A stretch of 64,000 bases of DNA from Streptomyces sp. NBRC 110028 (GCF_001417735.1 NZ_BBUZ01000024.1:368094-432093); one strand, 5' to 3'. Shown: positions 52,002 through 59,699, counted from the stretch's first letter. Translations and numbers: made by a program. Notes: generated by a model not told the origin, from the sequence alone.

Positions 52002-52855
52002 CAGGACTTCACCGCCCCGGCCAGGGTCCCGCTGGTGATCCGCCGCTGGATGACGGCGAACAGGACCAGCGAGGGCAGGGTGGCGAGCAGCGAGGCGGCG
52101 GCCAGCGGCCCGAGGTCGGCGACGCCTTCCGCGCCGATGAAGTGGGTGAGGACGACCGGCATGGTCTGCTTCTGCGGCGTCTTGAGCAGCACCAGCGCGA
52201 AGAAGAACTCGTTCCACGCGGTGATGAAGGCGAAGAGGGCGGTGGCCACGAGGCCGGGCGCCAGCAGCGGCATGGTGACGGACACCAGGATGCGCAGCCG
52301 TCCCGCCCCGTCCACGGCCGCGGCCTCCTCCAACTCCCTGGGCACGGCCCGGGCGTATCCCGCGAGCATCCACAGGGCGAACGGCAAGGACCACACCACG
52401 TACACCATGATCAGGCCGGACAGGGAGTTGATCAGGTACAGGTTCTTCAGCACGAGGAACAGCGGGATGATCACCAGGACGAAGGGGAACGCCTGGCTGA
52501 CCACGACCCAGCCGGTGGCCGCCCGGGACAGCGGGGAGCGGTGGTGCCGGGCCATGACGTACGCCATCGGGGTCGCGATGACGACGGTGATGGCCGCGGC
52601 GGCGACGGAGGCGGTCAGGCTGTTCGCGGCGGCCCGCAGCAGCGGCTGCTCGTCGAACGCCTGGCGGAAGTTGTCCAGTGTCGGATGGCCGGGGATCCAG
52701 CCGGGGTCCGGGCTCATCAGCTCGCGCGGCGGCTTGAACGCGGTGGACAGCAGCCACAGCAGCGGGAACGCGAGGAAGACGAGATAGCCCAGCAGGGCGA
52801 GGTACTGCCCGGCGCGAGCGGCCCGGCGCCCGCGCGGCGCGGCGGCCCGGTTCAC
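52001..52855 (-). CDS. sugar ABC transporter permease, MalG-type
   Basis: 284 residues, six helices, with the EAA loop ELEEAAAVDGAGRLRILVSVTMPLLAPGLVATALFAFITAWNEFFFALVL (region ~175-225) typical of CUT1 inner-membrane components. GTG 52855 overlaps the upstream permease stop (GTGA). No ATPase is encoded here; Streptomyces CUT1 importers usually share the MsiK ATPase encoded elsewhere. Confidence 0.9.
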   Translation of the reverse strand: MNRAAAPRGRRAARAGQYLALLGYLVFLAFPLLWLLSTAFKPPRELMSPDPGWIPGHPTLDNFRQAFDEQPLLRAAANSLTASVAAAAITVVIATPMAYVMARHHRSPLSRAATGWVVVSQAFPFVLVIIPLFLVLKNLYLINSLSGLIMVYVVWSLPFALWMLAGYARAVPRELEEAAAVDGAGRLRILVSVTMPLLAPGLVATALFAFITAWNEFFFALVLLKTPQKQTMPVVLTHFIGAEGVADLGPLAAASLLATLPSLVLFAVIQRRITSGTLAGAVKS

Positions 52856-53793
52856 GCGTCGTCCCCCCTGAGCCGGCCGACGAGGAAGAGCGCGAGGAGC
52901 ACGGAGACGACCGCGACCAGCACACATCCCATGGCGGCCGCATACCCGAACTGCCCGTAGCGGAACGCCTCCTCGTACGCGAAGAGCATCGGCAGCCGGG
53001 TGCGCCCACCGGGCCCGCCGCCGGTCAGGACGTAGACCAGCGCGAAGGAGTTGACGTTCCAGATGAGGCTGAGCGCGCTGATCGCGAGCGCCACGGGCCG
53101 GATGGCGGGCCAGGTGACGGTGCGGAAGCGCCGCCAGGCGCCCGCGCCGTCCATCGCCGCGGCCTCGTGCAGCTCCCGCGGTACGCCTCCCAGCGCGGCC
53201 AGCAGCGTGACCGCCACCTGCGGCAGCCGAGCCCAGACGCCGACGACGATCACGGCGGGCAGGGCGGTGGTGAGGCTGCCGAGCCAGTCCCGGTCGGTGC
53301 CCAGCGTGTCGTTCAGCAGCCCCGCGTCGGGGTGGTAGACGAGCCGCCACATGATGCCGACGACGACCTCGGGCATCGCCCACGGCACGATCGCCAGGGC
53401 CCGCGCCAGCCAGCGGAAGCGGAGGTTCTGCGCCAGCAGCAGCGCCAGCCCCAGGGCCAGCACGAACTGCGGCACGGTCACCGCGACCGCCCACACCAGG
53501 CCGATCCGGAACGACTCCCAGAAGAGCGTGTCGCGGGCGAGGTCCTGGAAGTTGAGCAGCCCGGTCCACTGGGTCGGCTCGGTCCGGCCGGACTGGGCGT
53601 CGGTGAAGGCCAGCCCGATCCCGTACAGCAGCGGGCCGACGCTCAGCAGCAGGATCGGCAGGAGCGCGGGCAGCACCAGGAACCACGCGCCGTGGCCGGC
53701 TCCCGGCCTCCGCCGCGCGGCGGGGGCGCCGCCGCCGTCCGGCCCGCGGGCCGGAGGCTTGTCGGACCGCGCCGTCGCGGTCGTGGGTGTCAC
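52852..53793 (-). CDS. sugar ABC transporter permease, MalF-type
   Basis: 313 residues with six helices after a ~35-residue hydrophilic N-terminus, and the EAA loop ELHEAAAMDGAGAWRRFRTVTWPAIRPVALAISAL (region ~205-240). Partner of the MalG-type permease. GTG 53793 has AGGA 7 nt upstream. It starts only 32 bp after the thioesterase stop, so it may be read from the halogenase operon. Confidence 0.9.
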   Translation of the reverse strand: MTPTTATARSDKPPARGPDGGGAPAARRRPGAGHGAWFLVLPALLPILLLSVGPLLYGIGLAFTDAQSGRTEPTQWTGLLNFQDLARDTLFWESFRIGLVWAVAVTVPQFVLALGLALLLAQNLRFRWLARALAIVPWAMPEVVVGIMWRLVYHPDAGLLNDTLGTDRDWLGSLTTALPAVIVVGVWARLPQVAVTLLAALGGVPRELHEAAAMDGAGAWRRFRTVTWPAIRPVALAISALSLIWNVNSFALVYVLTGGGPGGRTRLPMLFAYEEAFRYGQFGYAAAMGCVLVAVVSVLLALFLVGRLRGDDA

Positions 53794-53825
53794 GCCGTCA
53801 TCCTGCGGACGGTGCGCGGCGCGCG

Positions 53826-54557
53826 TCAAGGAGTGCGGTCGGCCGGTCCCAGCAGCGTACGGGCGATGGTCCCGGCCAACGCGGCGGCCTGGGCGGGCTG
53901 TTCGAGGTAGAAGTGGCCGCCGGGGAGGCGGGGCGTGATCTCCGCCCGCCCGGTCGTGCTGTGGCGCCAGCTGTCCAGCTGGGCGTCGGTGAAGACGTCA
54001 TCGGCTCCGCAGCACACCACGAGATCGGTGCCCACGGTGGTGGCCCGGCGCTTGCGCAGAAACGAGTCGCCGAGCGAGAAGTCGGCGCGCAGCAGGGCCG
54101 CGGTGCGCTCCCGCAGCACGGGGTGGTCGCGGATCTGCGGGGAGATCGTGCCGCCGGACCTCTCGGCGATGGCGAAGATCTCCTCGTCGGTGGTGAGCAA
54201 CGGAGAGCCCTCGCAGGGCGGTTCGGCGCTCACCGGACCCGCGTTGGCGGAAACGATGAGGGCGGAGCAGCGCGGCCCGCCGGTCTCCGCGAGCCGGGCC
54301 GTCAGACAGAGGCCCAGGTAGGCGCCCACGCTGTGGCCGAAGACGGCGATGTCCTCGCGGTGTCCGGAGACCGCCCGCAGCAGGTCCTCGACCGCGTCCT
54401 CGATGGTGGTGACGGGCGCCTCGCGCCACCGCTTGCCGCGCCCGGGCAGCTCCAGCGGCAGCGGCTGGATGCCGTCCGGCAGGGCCTCGGCGAGCCGGTC
54501 GAAGACGGCGGCGGAGCCGCCCGCGTGGTGCAGCATGATGAGGGGGCGGGGCGTCAT
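53826..54557 (-). CDS. type II thioesterase of the halogenase operon
   Basis: 243 residues, alpha/beta hydrolase. LIMLHHAGGSAAVFDRLAEAL at the N-terminus, nucleophile Ser76 in VFGHSVGAYLG, later Asp in CGADDVFTDAQLDSW and His in LPGGHFYLEQ. Type II thioesterases clear or release acyl/aminoacyl groups from carrier proteins of nonribosomal peptide systems. With only one discrete carrier protein here and no condensation domain, release of the chlorinated amino acid is the likely job. AGGAGG lies 5 nt before ATG 54557 and is repeated 23 bp upstream. Confidence 0.87.
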   Translation of the reverse strand: MTPRPLIMLHHAGGSAAVFDRLAEALPDGIQPLPLELPGRGKRWREAPVTTIEDAVEDLLRAVSGHREDIAVFGHSVGAYLGLCLTARLAETGGPRCSALIVSANAGPVSAEPPCEGSPLLTTDEEIFAIAERSGGTISPQIRDHPVLRERTAALLRADFSLGDSFLRKRRATTVGTDLVVCCGADDVFTDAQLDSWRHSTTGRAEITPRLPGGHFYLEQPAQAAALAGTIARTLLGPADRTP

Positions 54558-54559
54558 GG

Positions 54560-54605
54560 GTACCTCCTGCGGACCGTCATACGTACCTCCTGCGGACCGT
54601 CGCGG
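54560..54605 (-). repeat. tandem 23-bp duplication carrying the thioesterase ribosome site
   Basis: Two adjacent copies beginning GTACCTCCTGCGGACCGTC (54560-54578 and 54583-54601) duplicate the AGGAGG ribosome site of the thioesterase gene. The first 19 bases are identical; the last four of each unit differ. Confidence 0.85.
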
Positions 54606-54676
54606 CGAGCACCGCGGATGCGGGAAGGGGCACGGCGGGGCGGCCCGGGGCCGCCCCGCCGTGGTGCCGGACGAGG

Positions 54677-55651
54677 TCAGCCGGCGGACGGCAGGCCGGG
54701 GACCTGGCGCGGTACGAACTCGTAGCCGCGCCGGCTGGTGCGGGCCATCCGGTTGTGCTTGTACTCGTCGACCCCGGAGGCCAGGACCGCGCCGTACTTT
54801 TCGAGGTGGATGCCGTCGCCGTACTCGGTCAGGCCCTCGGTGCCGGGGTAGACCTGCACCTGGGTGGGCACGTAGCGGGCGGCGAAGCCCATGCGGTAGT
54901 CCGTCTTGCTGCCGGTGTGCGGCAGCGAGGCGTGCATGGTGTTCGACCAGAAGATGACGGCCTCGCCCGGCTTGAGGACCATCGGGAAGGCCTTGGACTC
55001 GTCCGGCTTCCAGTTGGGGTCCTTCTGCAGGGTCCGGTAGTCGTAGCCGAAGAAGCCGCGCTTGATGCCGTCCTTCTCGCGCTGGTTGATGGCGTCCGCG
55101 TCGTACTCCATTCCCCCGGACTCGTCGTAGTTCATCGTCGTGTGGGTGCCCGGCATCAGCTGCAGGCAGCCGTTCGCTTCAGTGGAGTGGGTGAACGCGG
55201 TCCACACCGTGATGGTGCCGATGAAGGCGGGGCGGCCCTCGTCGGACGGCCAGATGATCTGCGGCTTGCCGGTGGCGTGGGCGAAGGTGGCGGCCTGGTG
55301 CCAGTCGGTGCCCTCGTCGCCCTGGTACTTGGGGAAGAACTCGCTGCGCCAGCACAGCAGGTTGGGGCCGATGAGGGACGCCACACGGTCGACGATCTCG
55401 GGCCGCATGATGTGCTCGGACAGCAGGTCGATGTCCAGGTGGCGGTCGTAGTTGGAGATGTTGGCCTTGCCGTTGCTGTCCGGGTAGATGGCCAGGGAGC
55501 GGTCGAGGAGCTGGCGCCGGATGGTGTTCCAGCGGCGGGTCATCTCCTCCGGCTCGAAGATCTTGACCGGGCCGATGTAGCCGTCCCGCTCGAACCGGTC
55601 CACCTCTTCGGGGCTGAAGGTGAAGTCGGCCTGCTCGCTCACTGTGGTCAT
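54677..55651 (-). CDS. non-heme Fe(II)/2-oxoglutarate halogenase, SyrB2 type
   Basis: 324 residues of the phytanoyl-CoA dioxygenase fold. The metal motif is GDEGTDWHQAATFAHATGKP: His118-Gln-Ala120, with Ala where hydroxylases carry Asp/Glu, and distal His240 in FWSNTMHASLPH; Arg253 in YRMGFAARY suits 2-oxoglutarate binding. SyrB2 of Pseudomonas syringae uses H116/A118/H235 in the same order, and the surrounding sequence (FPKYQGDEGTDWHQ, KPQIIWP, NGCLQLMPGT, RRGFFGYDY-like KRGFFGYDYRTLQ) is closely similar. The missing carboxylate frees a site for chloride; the enzyme chlorinates an amino acid tethered to a carrier protein. Start ATG 55651 follows AAAAGGAGAG. The related Thr3 enzyme serves 4-chlorothreonine formation in Streptomyces. 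Confidence 0.93.
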   Translation of the reverse strand: MTTVSEQADFTFSPEEVDRFERDGYIGPVKIFEPEEMTRRWNTIRRQLLDRSLAIYPDSNGKANISNYDRHLDIDLLSEHIMRPEIVDRVASLIGPNLLCWRSEFFPKYQGDEGTDWHQAATFAHATGKPQIIWPSDEGRPAFIGTITVWTAFTHSTEANGCLQLMPGTHTTMNYDESGGMEYDADAINQREKDGIKRGFFGYDYRTLQKDPNWKPDESKAFPMVLKPGEAVIFWSNTMHASLPHTGSKTDYRMGFAARYVPTQVQVYPGTEGLTEYGDGIHLEKYGAVLASGVDEYKHNRMARTSRRGYEFVPRQVPGLPSAG

Positions 55652-55667
55652 GGCAACTCTCCTTTTG

Positions 55668-55928
55668 CTACTTGGTGGTCCGGGCGCGGGCGACGGCGTC
55701 GGCGAGGGCCTCGCCGATGCTGCGCTCGAACAGGATCTGCATGTCCAGGTCGACACCGAGGTTCTTCTTGGCCCGTTCGCTCAGCTCCAGGGCCAGGACG
55801 GAGTGGCCGCCGAGGTCGAGGAAGTTGTCCTGGGCGGACAGGTCGGACTCCTCCAGCACCTCGCCCACCCAAGCGACGGCGAGGTCGTCGGGGTTGGCCG
55901 ACTGCGTGTCGATGATCGGTTGCGTCAT
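55668..55928 (-). CDS. discrete peptidyl carrier protein
   Basis: 86 residues. DNFLDLGGHSVLALELSERA carries the phosphopantetheine Ser43 in the LGGHS motif; four-helix carrier fold. ATG 55928 overlaps the adenylation gene stop (ATGA). It would hold the aminoacyl thioester loaded by the adenylation enzyme and present it to the halogenase, 16 bp downstream. No phosphopantetheinyl transferase is encoded nearby. Confidence 0.93.
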   Translation of the reverse strand: MTQPIIDTQSANPDDLAVAWVGEVLEESDLSAQDNFLDLGGHSVLALELSERAKKNLGVDLDMQILFERSIGEALADAVARARTTK

Positions 55929-57499
55929 GAACGTGCCACCTCTTCCTCCCAGGACCGGACGACGGCCGCCCGGTCGACTTTTCCGTTGACGGTGCGGGGC
56001 AGCCCCGGCAGCCGCAGATAGCGCGCCGGATGCATATAGGCCGGCAACAGGGTCTTGATGTGGTTCCGCAGCTCCCGTGCGGTGGTCGCGCTCCCCTCGC
56101 GGGCCACGTAGGCGCAGACCAGGCGGAGGTCGCCGGGCTTGAACTCGCGCACCGTGACGACGGCGTCGAGGACGTCGTCGTGGCGGCGCACGGCGGTCTC
56201 GATGTCGCTCAGCTCGATGCGGTAGCCGCGCAGTTTGATCTGGAGGTCGGCGCGGCCCTCGTAGGCGAACCGGCCGTCGGGCAGCTCGCTGACCAGGTCC
56301 CCGGTGCGGTAGTAGCGGACGGATGCGCCGGTCTCCCCGTCCGTCACCACCGGGAACTTCTCGGCGGTCAGCTCCGGGCGGCGCAGATAGCCCTCGGCCA
56401 GCTGGGCGCCGGCCAGCCACAGTTCACCGGTCTCGCCGAGCGCCACGTCCCGGCCGTCGTCGCCGACGACCCGGGTGGCGAACGACGGCAGCGCGCGCCC
56501 GATGACCGAGGCGTCCTGCGACAGATACGCCTCGCCGATCTCCTCGAAGGTCGTGAACACCGTGGTCTCGGTGATCCCGTAGCCGTTGACCAGCCGCGGC
56601 CGGTCGAGCCCGAACGCCTTGGCCCAGGGCCGCAGCATGGGGGCGGTGAGCTTCTCGCCGCCGAAGATGACGTAGCGCAGCCCCGAGACGTCCCGGCCGC
56701 CGCGCACCGCCGCCTCGGTGAGCGCGAGGAAGGCGGTGGGCGTCTGGTTGATGACGGTGACGCCCCGGTCGATGATGACCGTCAGATACTGCTCGGGCGT
56801 ACGGGCCGACCAGTGCGGCAGCACCACCAGCTCCGCGCCGCCTGAGAACGCCCCCCACATCTCCCACACCGAGAAGTCGAACGACAGCGAGTGGAACAGC
56901 AGCCACCGGTCGTCCGCGGTGAAGTCGAACACCGAGGGGGCGCCGGTGAGGAGGGCCAGTACGTTGGCGTGGCGTACCGGCACGCCCTTGGGGTTCCCGG
57001 TGGTTCCGGAGGTGTAGATGACGTACGCCAGGTCCTCGGCGCCCGGCCCCTGGGCACCCGTCATGGGCTCGGGGCGGGCGTCCCGGCGTTCCGTCACGGC
57101 CGCGGTGGTGACGACCCTGGTGACCGCGCATCCCTCGTAGACCTCGCCGATCAGTGCGCTCGCACCGCTGTCGGCGAGGATGAAGTCGCTCCGGGAGACC
57201 GGGTTGCGCAGGTCCACCGGGACGTACGCGGCGCCGCACTTGAGGATGGCCAGGATCGCGACGATGGCCTCGGTTCCCGGCGACATGCGCAGGGCCACCC
57301 GGTCCCCTGCCCTGACCCCCTCGGCGAGCAGGGTGCGGGCCACCGCGTCCGACCAGGCGTCGAGCCGCCGGTAGGAGAGGCGGTCGTCCTCGGCGGACAG
57401 CGCGGTCCGCTCCGGTGTGGCCGCGGCGACCTCGCGGAAGAGGCTCACGAGATCGGAATTGCGCGCGATGGGGTCCGAGGTCATGGATTGCAGCAGCAT
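55925..57499 (-). CDS. stand-alone NRPS adenylation enzyme, predicted for L-threonine
   Basis: 524 residues, one complete AMP-binding enzyme with no condensation or carrier domain. Core motifs: YTSGTTGNPKG (162-172), NGYGITETTVF (305-315), YRTGDLV, and the C-terminal TVNGKVDR with the A10 Lys. Aligning to GrsA PheA positions by eye gives the ten-residue code D208 F209 W212 N251 I278 G280 G306 V314 F315 K, compared with DFWNIGMVHK for Thr: eight of ten agree. It should adenylate Thr and load the adjacent carrier protein, like SyrB1. ATG 57499 follows AAGGG; first gene of the operon. Confidence 0.9.
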   Translation of the reverse strand: MLLQSMTSDPIARNSDLVSLFREVAAATPERTALSAEDDRLSYRRLDAWSDAVARTLLAEGVRAGDRVALRMSPGTEAIVAILAILKCGAAYVPVDLRNPVSRSDFILADSGASALIGEVYEGCAVTRVVTTAAVTERRDARPEPMTGAQGPGAEDLAYVIYTSGTTGNPKGVPVRHANVLALLTGAPSVFDFTADDRWLLFHSLSFDFSVWEMWGAFSGGAELVVLPHWSARTPEQYLTVIIDRGVTVINQTPTAFLALTEAAVRGGRDVSGLRYVIFGGEKLTAPMLRPWAKAFGLDRPRLVNGYGITETTVFTTFEEIGEAYLSQDASVIGRALPSFATRVVGDDGRDVALGETGELWLAGAQLAEGYLRRPELTAEKFPVVTDGETGASVRYYRTGDLVSELPDGRFAYEGRADLQIKLRGYRIELSDIETAVRRHDDVLDAVVTVREFKPGDLRLVCAYVAREGSATTARELRNHIKTLLPAYMHPARYLRLPGLPRTVNGKVDRAAVVRSWEEEVARS

Positions 57500-57845
57500 T
57501 TCGGGGAACCCTTCTTGCGGCCGTCGGGAATAACAGAAGACATTGAGCGGCGCACCGCGCAGGACCGTGCCCGCCGCGAGTGTTCGCGATGATCCGGCGC
57601 CGGGCCGGGATGCGATTGACTATCACCGCCGGGCCTCGGGGGCCTCAATTGAACCTTCGTACAGGCGCGTTCGGGCGCCGTCGGCGAGGCGGGGGCACGG
57701 GCCCTTCACCGGCCCGTTACGCTGTGGCCGACCACTGCAGGTGACGGGACGTCATCTGAACGGCCCCGCTCCGACGCGGCGGGGCGCCCTGCCACATGAG
57801 CATCAGTCGCACCAGCAGTCACGCAGCAGACCAAGGGGGAAGCGC
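57500..57845. promoter_or_regulatory. divergent promoter region of the halogenase operon and EamA exporter
   Basis: 346 bp between divergent genes, no ORF supported. Towards the adenylation gene (minus), TTGAGG (57649-57644) and GATAGT downstream of it are ~18 bp apart and form a possible promoter. The 19-bp motif shared with the narK upstream region overlaps this -35. Confidence 0.5.
57644..57662 (-). promoter_or_regulatory. 19-bp motif upstream of the adenylation gene (copy 1)
   Basis: On the minus strand GTACGAAGGTTCAATTGAG, about 145 bp upstream of the adenylation start. It matches 18 of 19 positions of 59508-59526 in the same orientation relative to the gene downstream. It contains the 8-bp palindrome TCAATTGA. 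Confidence 0.55.
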
Positions 57846-58826
57846 ATGTCGCAGAAACAGGCAAAGCCCGGAGGGGGCACGAACCCCTATCTCTTACTGA
57901 CGACCACGATGGTCCTCTGGGGCAGCGGCTTCAGCAGTTCCAAGGTCGTTGTCGACCATCTGCCGCACTCCGTGGCGGCTCTGCTGCGCTTCGGCGGCGG
58001 GGCGGTGGTCCTGCTCATCGCGCTGCGCTTCGTCCCCTCCCGGCAGGCCACGTCGAAGCGGGACGTGGGGCGGGCCGCCGGGGCGGGGGTGCTCGGGGTC
58101 TTCCTGTACAACCTGCTGTTCTTCTGGGGGCTTTCGCTGGCCCCGGCGATGGACAGCACCACCATCATCCCGGTCATGAGCCCCGTGCTGACCACCGGGT
58201 TCCTGCTGGTCACCCGCAAGGAGCGGGCGTCGGCCGGGCGCGTGGCGGGGCTGGCGCTGGGGCTGACCGGTGCCGTGATCTTCCTGATCGGCGCGCGGAC
58301 CGACGCGGGCGCGGGCGGCGACCGGTTCATCGGCGATGTGCTGTTCCTGCTGAGCGCGGGCTGCTGGGCGGCGTTCACCCTGCTCGGCCCCCGGGTGCTG
58401 GCCGGGATCGAACCGCTGCGGGCCACGGCGTACGCGATGAGCTGCGGCGCCATTTTGCTGGGGCTCTACAGCGTGCCCTCCGCTTGGCACGCGGACTGGG
58501 GCGCGGTGCCCGCCACCACCTGGGTCAACGCGGTGTTCGTGGCGATCGGGCCGACGGCCGTGGCGAACCTCTTCTACTACCGGGGCGTCGGCGCGGTGGG
58601 CCCGGCCTCGGCCTCGATCATGATGTTCATGGTGCCCGCGGTCGGCACCCTGTGCTCCTACCTCTTCCTGGGCGAGACGTTCGGTGCGGTCCAGGCGATC
58701 GGCGCGGTGGTGCTGCTGGCCGGCGCGGTGCTGGCGGTCACCCAGGGCCGGGCGCGGCCGAAGCCCGAGGAGGCGGCCGGGACGATGGCCGTCGCGGACG
58801 CGGAGGACCGTGAACGGCTTCGCTGA
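57846..58826 (+). CDS. EamA/DMT (RhtA-like) exporter
   Basis: 326 residues, ten predicted membrane helices as two EamA repeats (first ~15-150, second ~165-305; typical GPASASIMMFMVPAVGTLCSYLFLGE near the end). The family includes RhtA, YdeD and PecM, which export threonine/homoserine, cysteine and other metabolites. Divergent from a threonine-activating, chlorinating operon, it is a natural candidate to export the chlorinated amino acid and protect the producer. Codon 17 (57894-57896) is TTA, tying expression to bldA. AAGGGGGAAG precedes the start. Confidence 0.87.
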   Translation: MSQKQAKPGGGTNPYLLLTTTMVLWGSGFSSSKVVVDHLPHSVAALLRFGGGAVVLLIALRFVPSRQATSKRDVGRAAGAGVLGVFLYNLLFFWGLSLAPAMDSTTIIPVMSPVLTTGFLLVTRKERASAGRVAGLALGLTGAVIFLIGARTDAGAGGDRFIGDVLFLLSAGCWAAFTLLGPRVLAGIEPLRATAYAMSCGAILLGLYSVPSAWHADWGAVPATTWVNAVFVAIGPTAVANLFYYRGVGAVGPASASIMMFMVPAVGTLCSYLFLGETFGAVQAIGAVVLLAGAVLAVTQGRARPKPEEAAGTMAVADAEDRERLR

Positions 58827-59138
58827 GCGGCGCGATTGACCGGCGATTGACCGGAAATCGAGTGAATCTAGCATGATCGCCCGTCCATGCCTTGAGCGAG
58901 AACGCGCCATTGCGGCCTGCCGATGACGCCGTCTCAGGGAGCAAGACGATTCCGCACCGTCCGCCACCACAGACCCGCAGGTCGACGGCGGCATCCAGCC
59001 GGCCGCGGGAACGGGAAGTGAAGCTCGTCACATGCCTCTGACATCGGCGCCTCCGTATACTGCCCGGGCTCATAAGGCTGACGTGAATCCACCTATTACC
59101 CGGACCCCGCGACCCGCGTTTTCGGGAGAGGGAGATAC
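58827..59138. other. intergenic region before the LuxR-type gene
   Basis: 312 bp with no supported gene. GCGATTGACCG occurs twice in tandem just after the exporter stop. TATACT (59056-59061) is a good -10 for the LuxR-type gene without a clear -35. Confidence 0.4.
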
Positions 59139-59441
59139 ATGGCCACACAGGGAAGCCTGATCGGTTTAGCCGCCAGGAAAGCACCACTGGCACCCAACGC
59201 TCGCCGGACCTGGCAGGAAGAGCTGGACCGGGTGCCCTCACTTTCGAGTCGCGAATTCGATGTGTTCCGCCTGCTCGGCGACGGGGAGTCCAACCGATCC
59301 ATAGCGTCCCGGCTCGCCGTCACCGAACGCACGGTCAAAGCCCATGTGGCGCAGATCCTGACCAAGCTGCGCGTGGAGTCCAGGCTGCAAGCGGGCCTGG
59401 TCTCGTATGCCTGGATTGAATCATTGCGCACGACCATGTGA
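59139..59441 (+). CDS. LuxR-type HTH regulator, stand-alone
   Basis: 100 residues. Only a GerE/LuxR HTH is present (~35-95): LSSREFDVFRLLGDGESNRSIASRLAVTERTVKAHVAQILTKLRV, quoted by its ends LSSREFDVF and TKLRV. There is no receiver or ligand domain; the N-terminal 30 residues are basic. The gene has GGGAGAGGGAG before the start and a TTA at codon 10 (59166-59168), like the neighbouring exporter. It may regulate the halogenase cassette, the nitrate genes, or both. Confidence 0.85.
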   Translation: MATQGSLIGLAARKAPLAPNARRTWQEELDRVPSLSSREFDVFRLLGDGESNRSIASRLAVTERTVKAHVAQILTKLRVESRLQAGLVSYAWIESLRTTM

Positions 59442-59468
59442 CGGGGTATAGGCGCCTCCAAGAGCCGG

Positions 59469-59497
59469 CCGGCCTCTGCTGCCCTGCGTGAGGCCGG
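59469..59497 (+). terminator. hairpin after the LuxR-type gene
   Basis: CCGGCCTC (59469-59476) / GAGGCCGG (59490-59497), 13-nt loop, 27 bp past the stop codon. Confidence 0.55.
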
Positions 59498-59507
59498 TCC
59501 GTCGTGT

Positions 59508-59526
59508 GTACCAAGGTTCAATTGAG
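59508..59526 (+). promoter_or_regulatory. 19-bp motif upstream of narK (copy 2)
   Basis: GTACCAAGGTTCAATTGAG, about 175-190 bp before the transporter start; 18 of 19 positions equal the motif upstream of the adenylation gene. Confidence 0.55.
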
Positions 59527-59699
59527 CCCGCTTTCCGCATCCCGGCACCCTGGATATGCCTCTGGAGCTTCCCCACCCCCTGGAGGAATCCGGCATCAGC
59601 ATTCTCGTGCCACACCAAGCACCACCTTCAACACCATCACCATCACCACCACTGATGACTGTGACCGTGTTCAGATGCGAGTGGAGGCCGAGGCAACTC

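Noticed and set aside
54677..55651. Reading the halogenase as an ordinary phytanoyl-CoA/ectoine hydroxylase
   Set aside because: The iron motif is His-Gln-Ala rather than His-x-Asp/Glu, and the flanking sequence follows SyrB2 closely.
59625..59655. Run of CAC/CAT codons before narK, possible His-rich attenuator peptide
   Set aside because: The run lies in a frame whose ATG has no ribosome site, and no histidine genes follow; likely a chance repeat.
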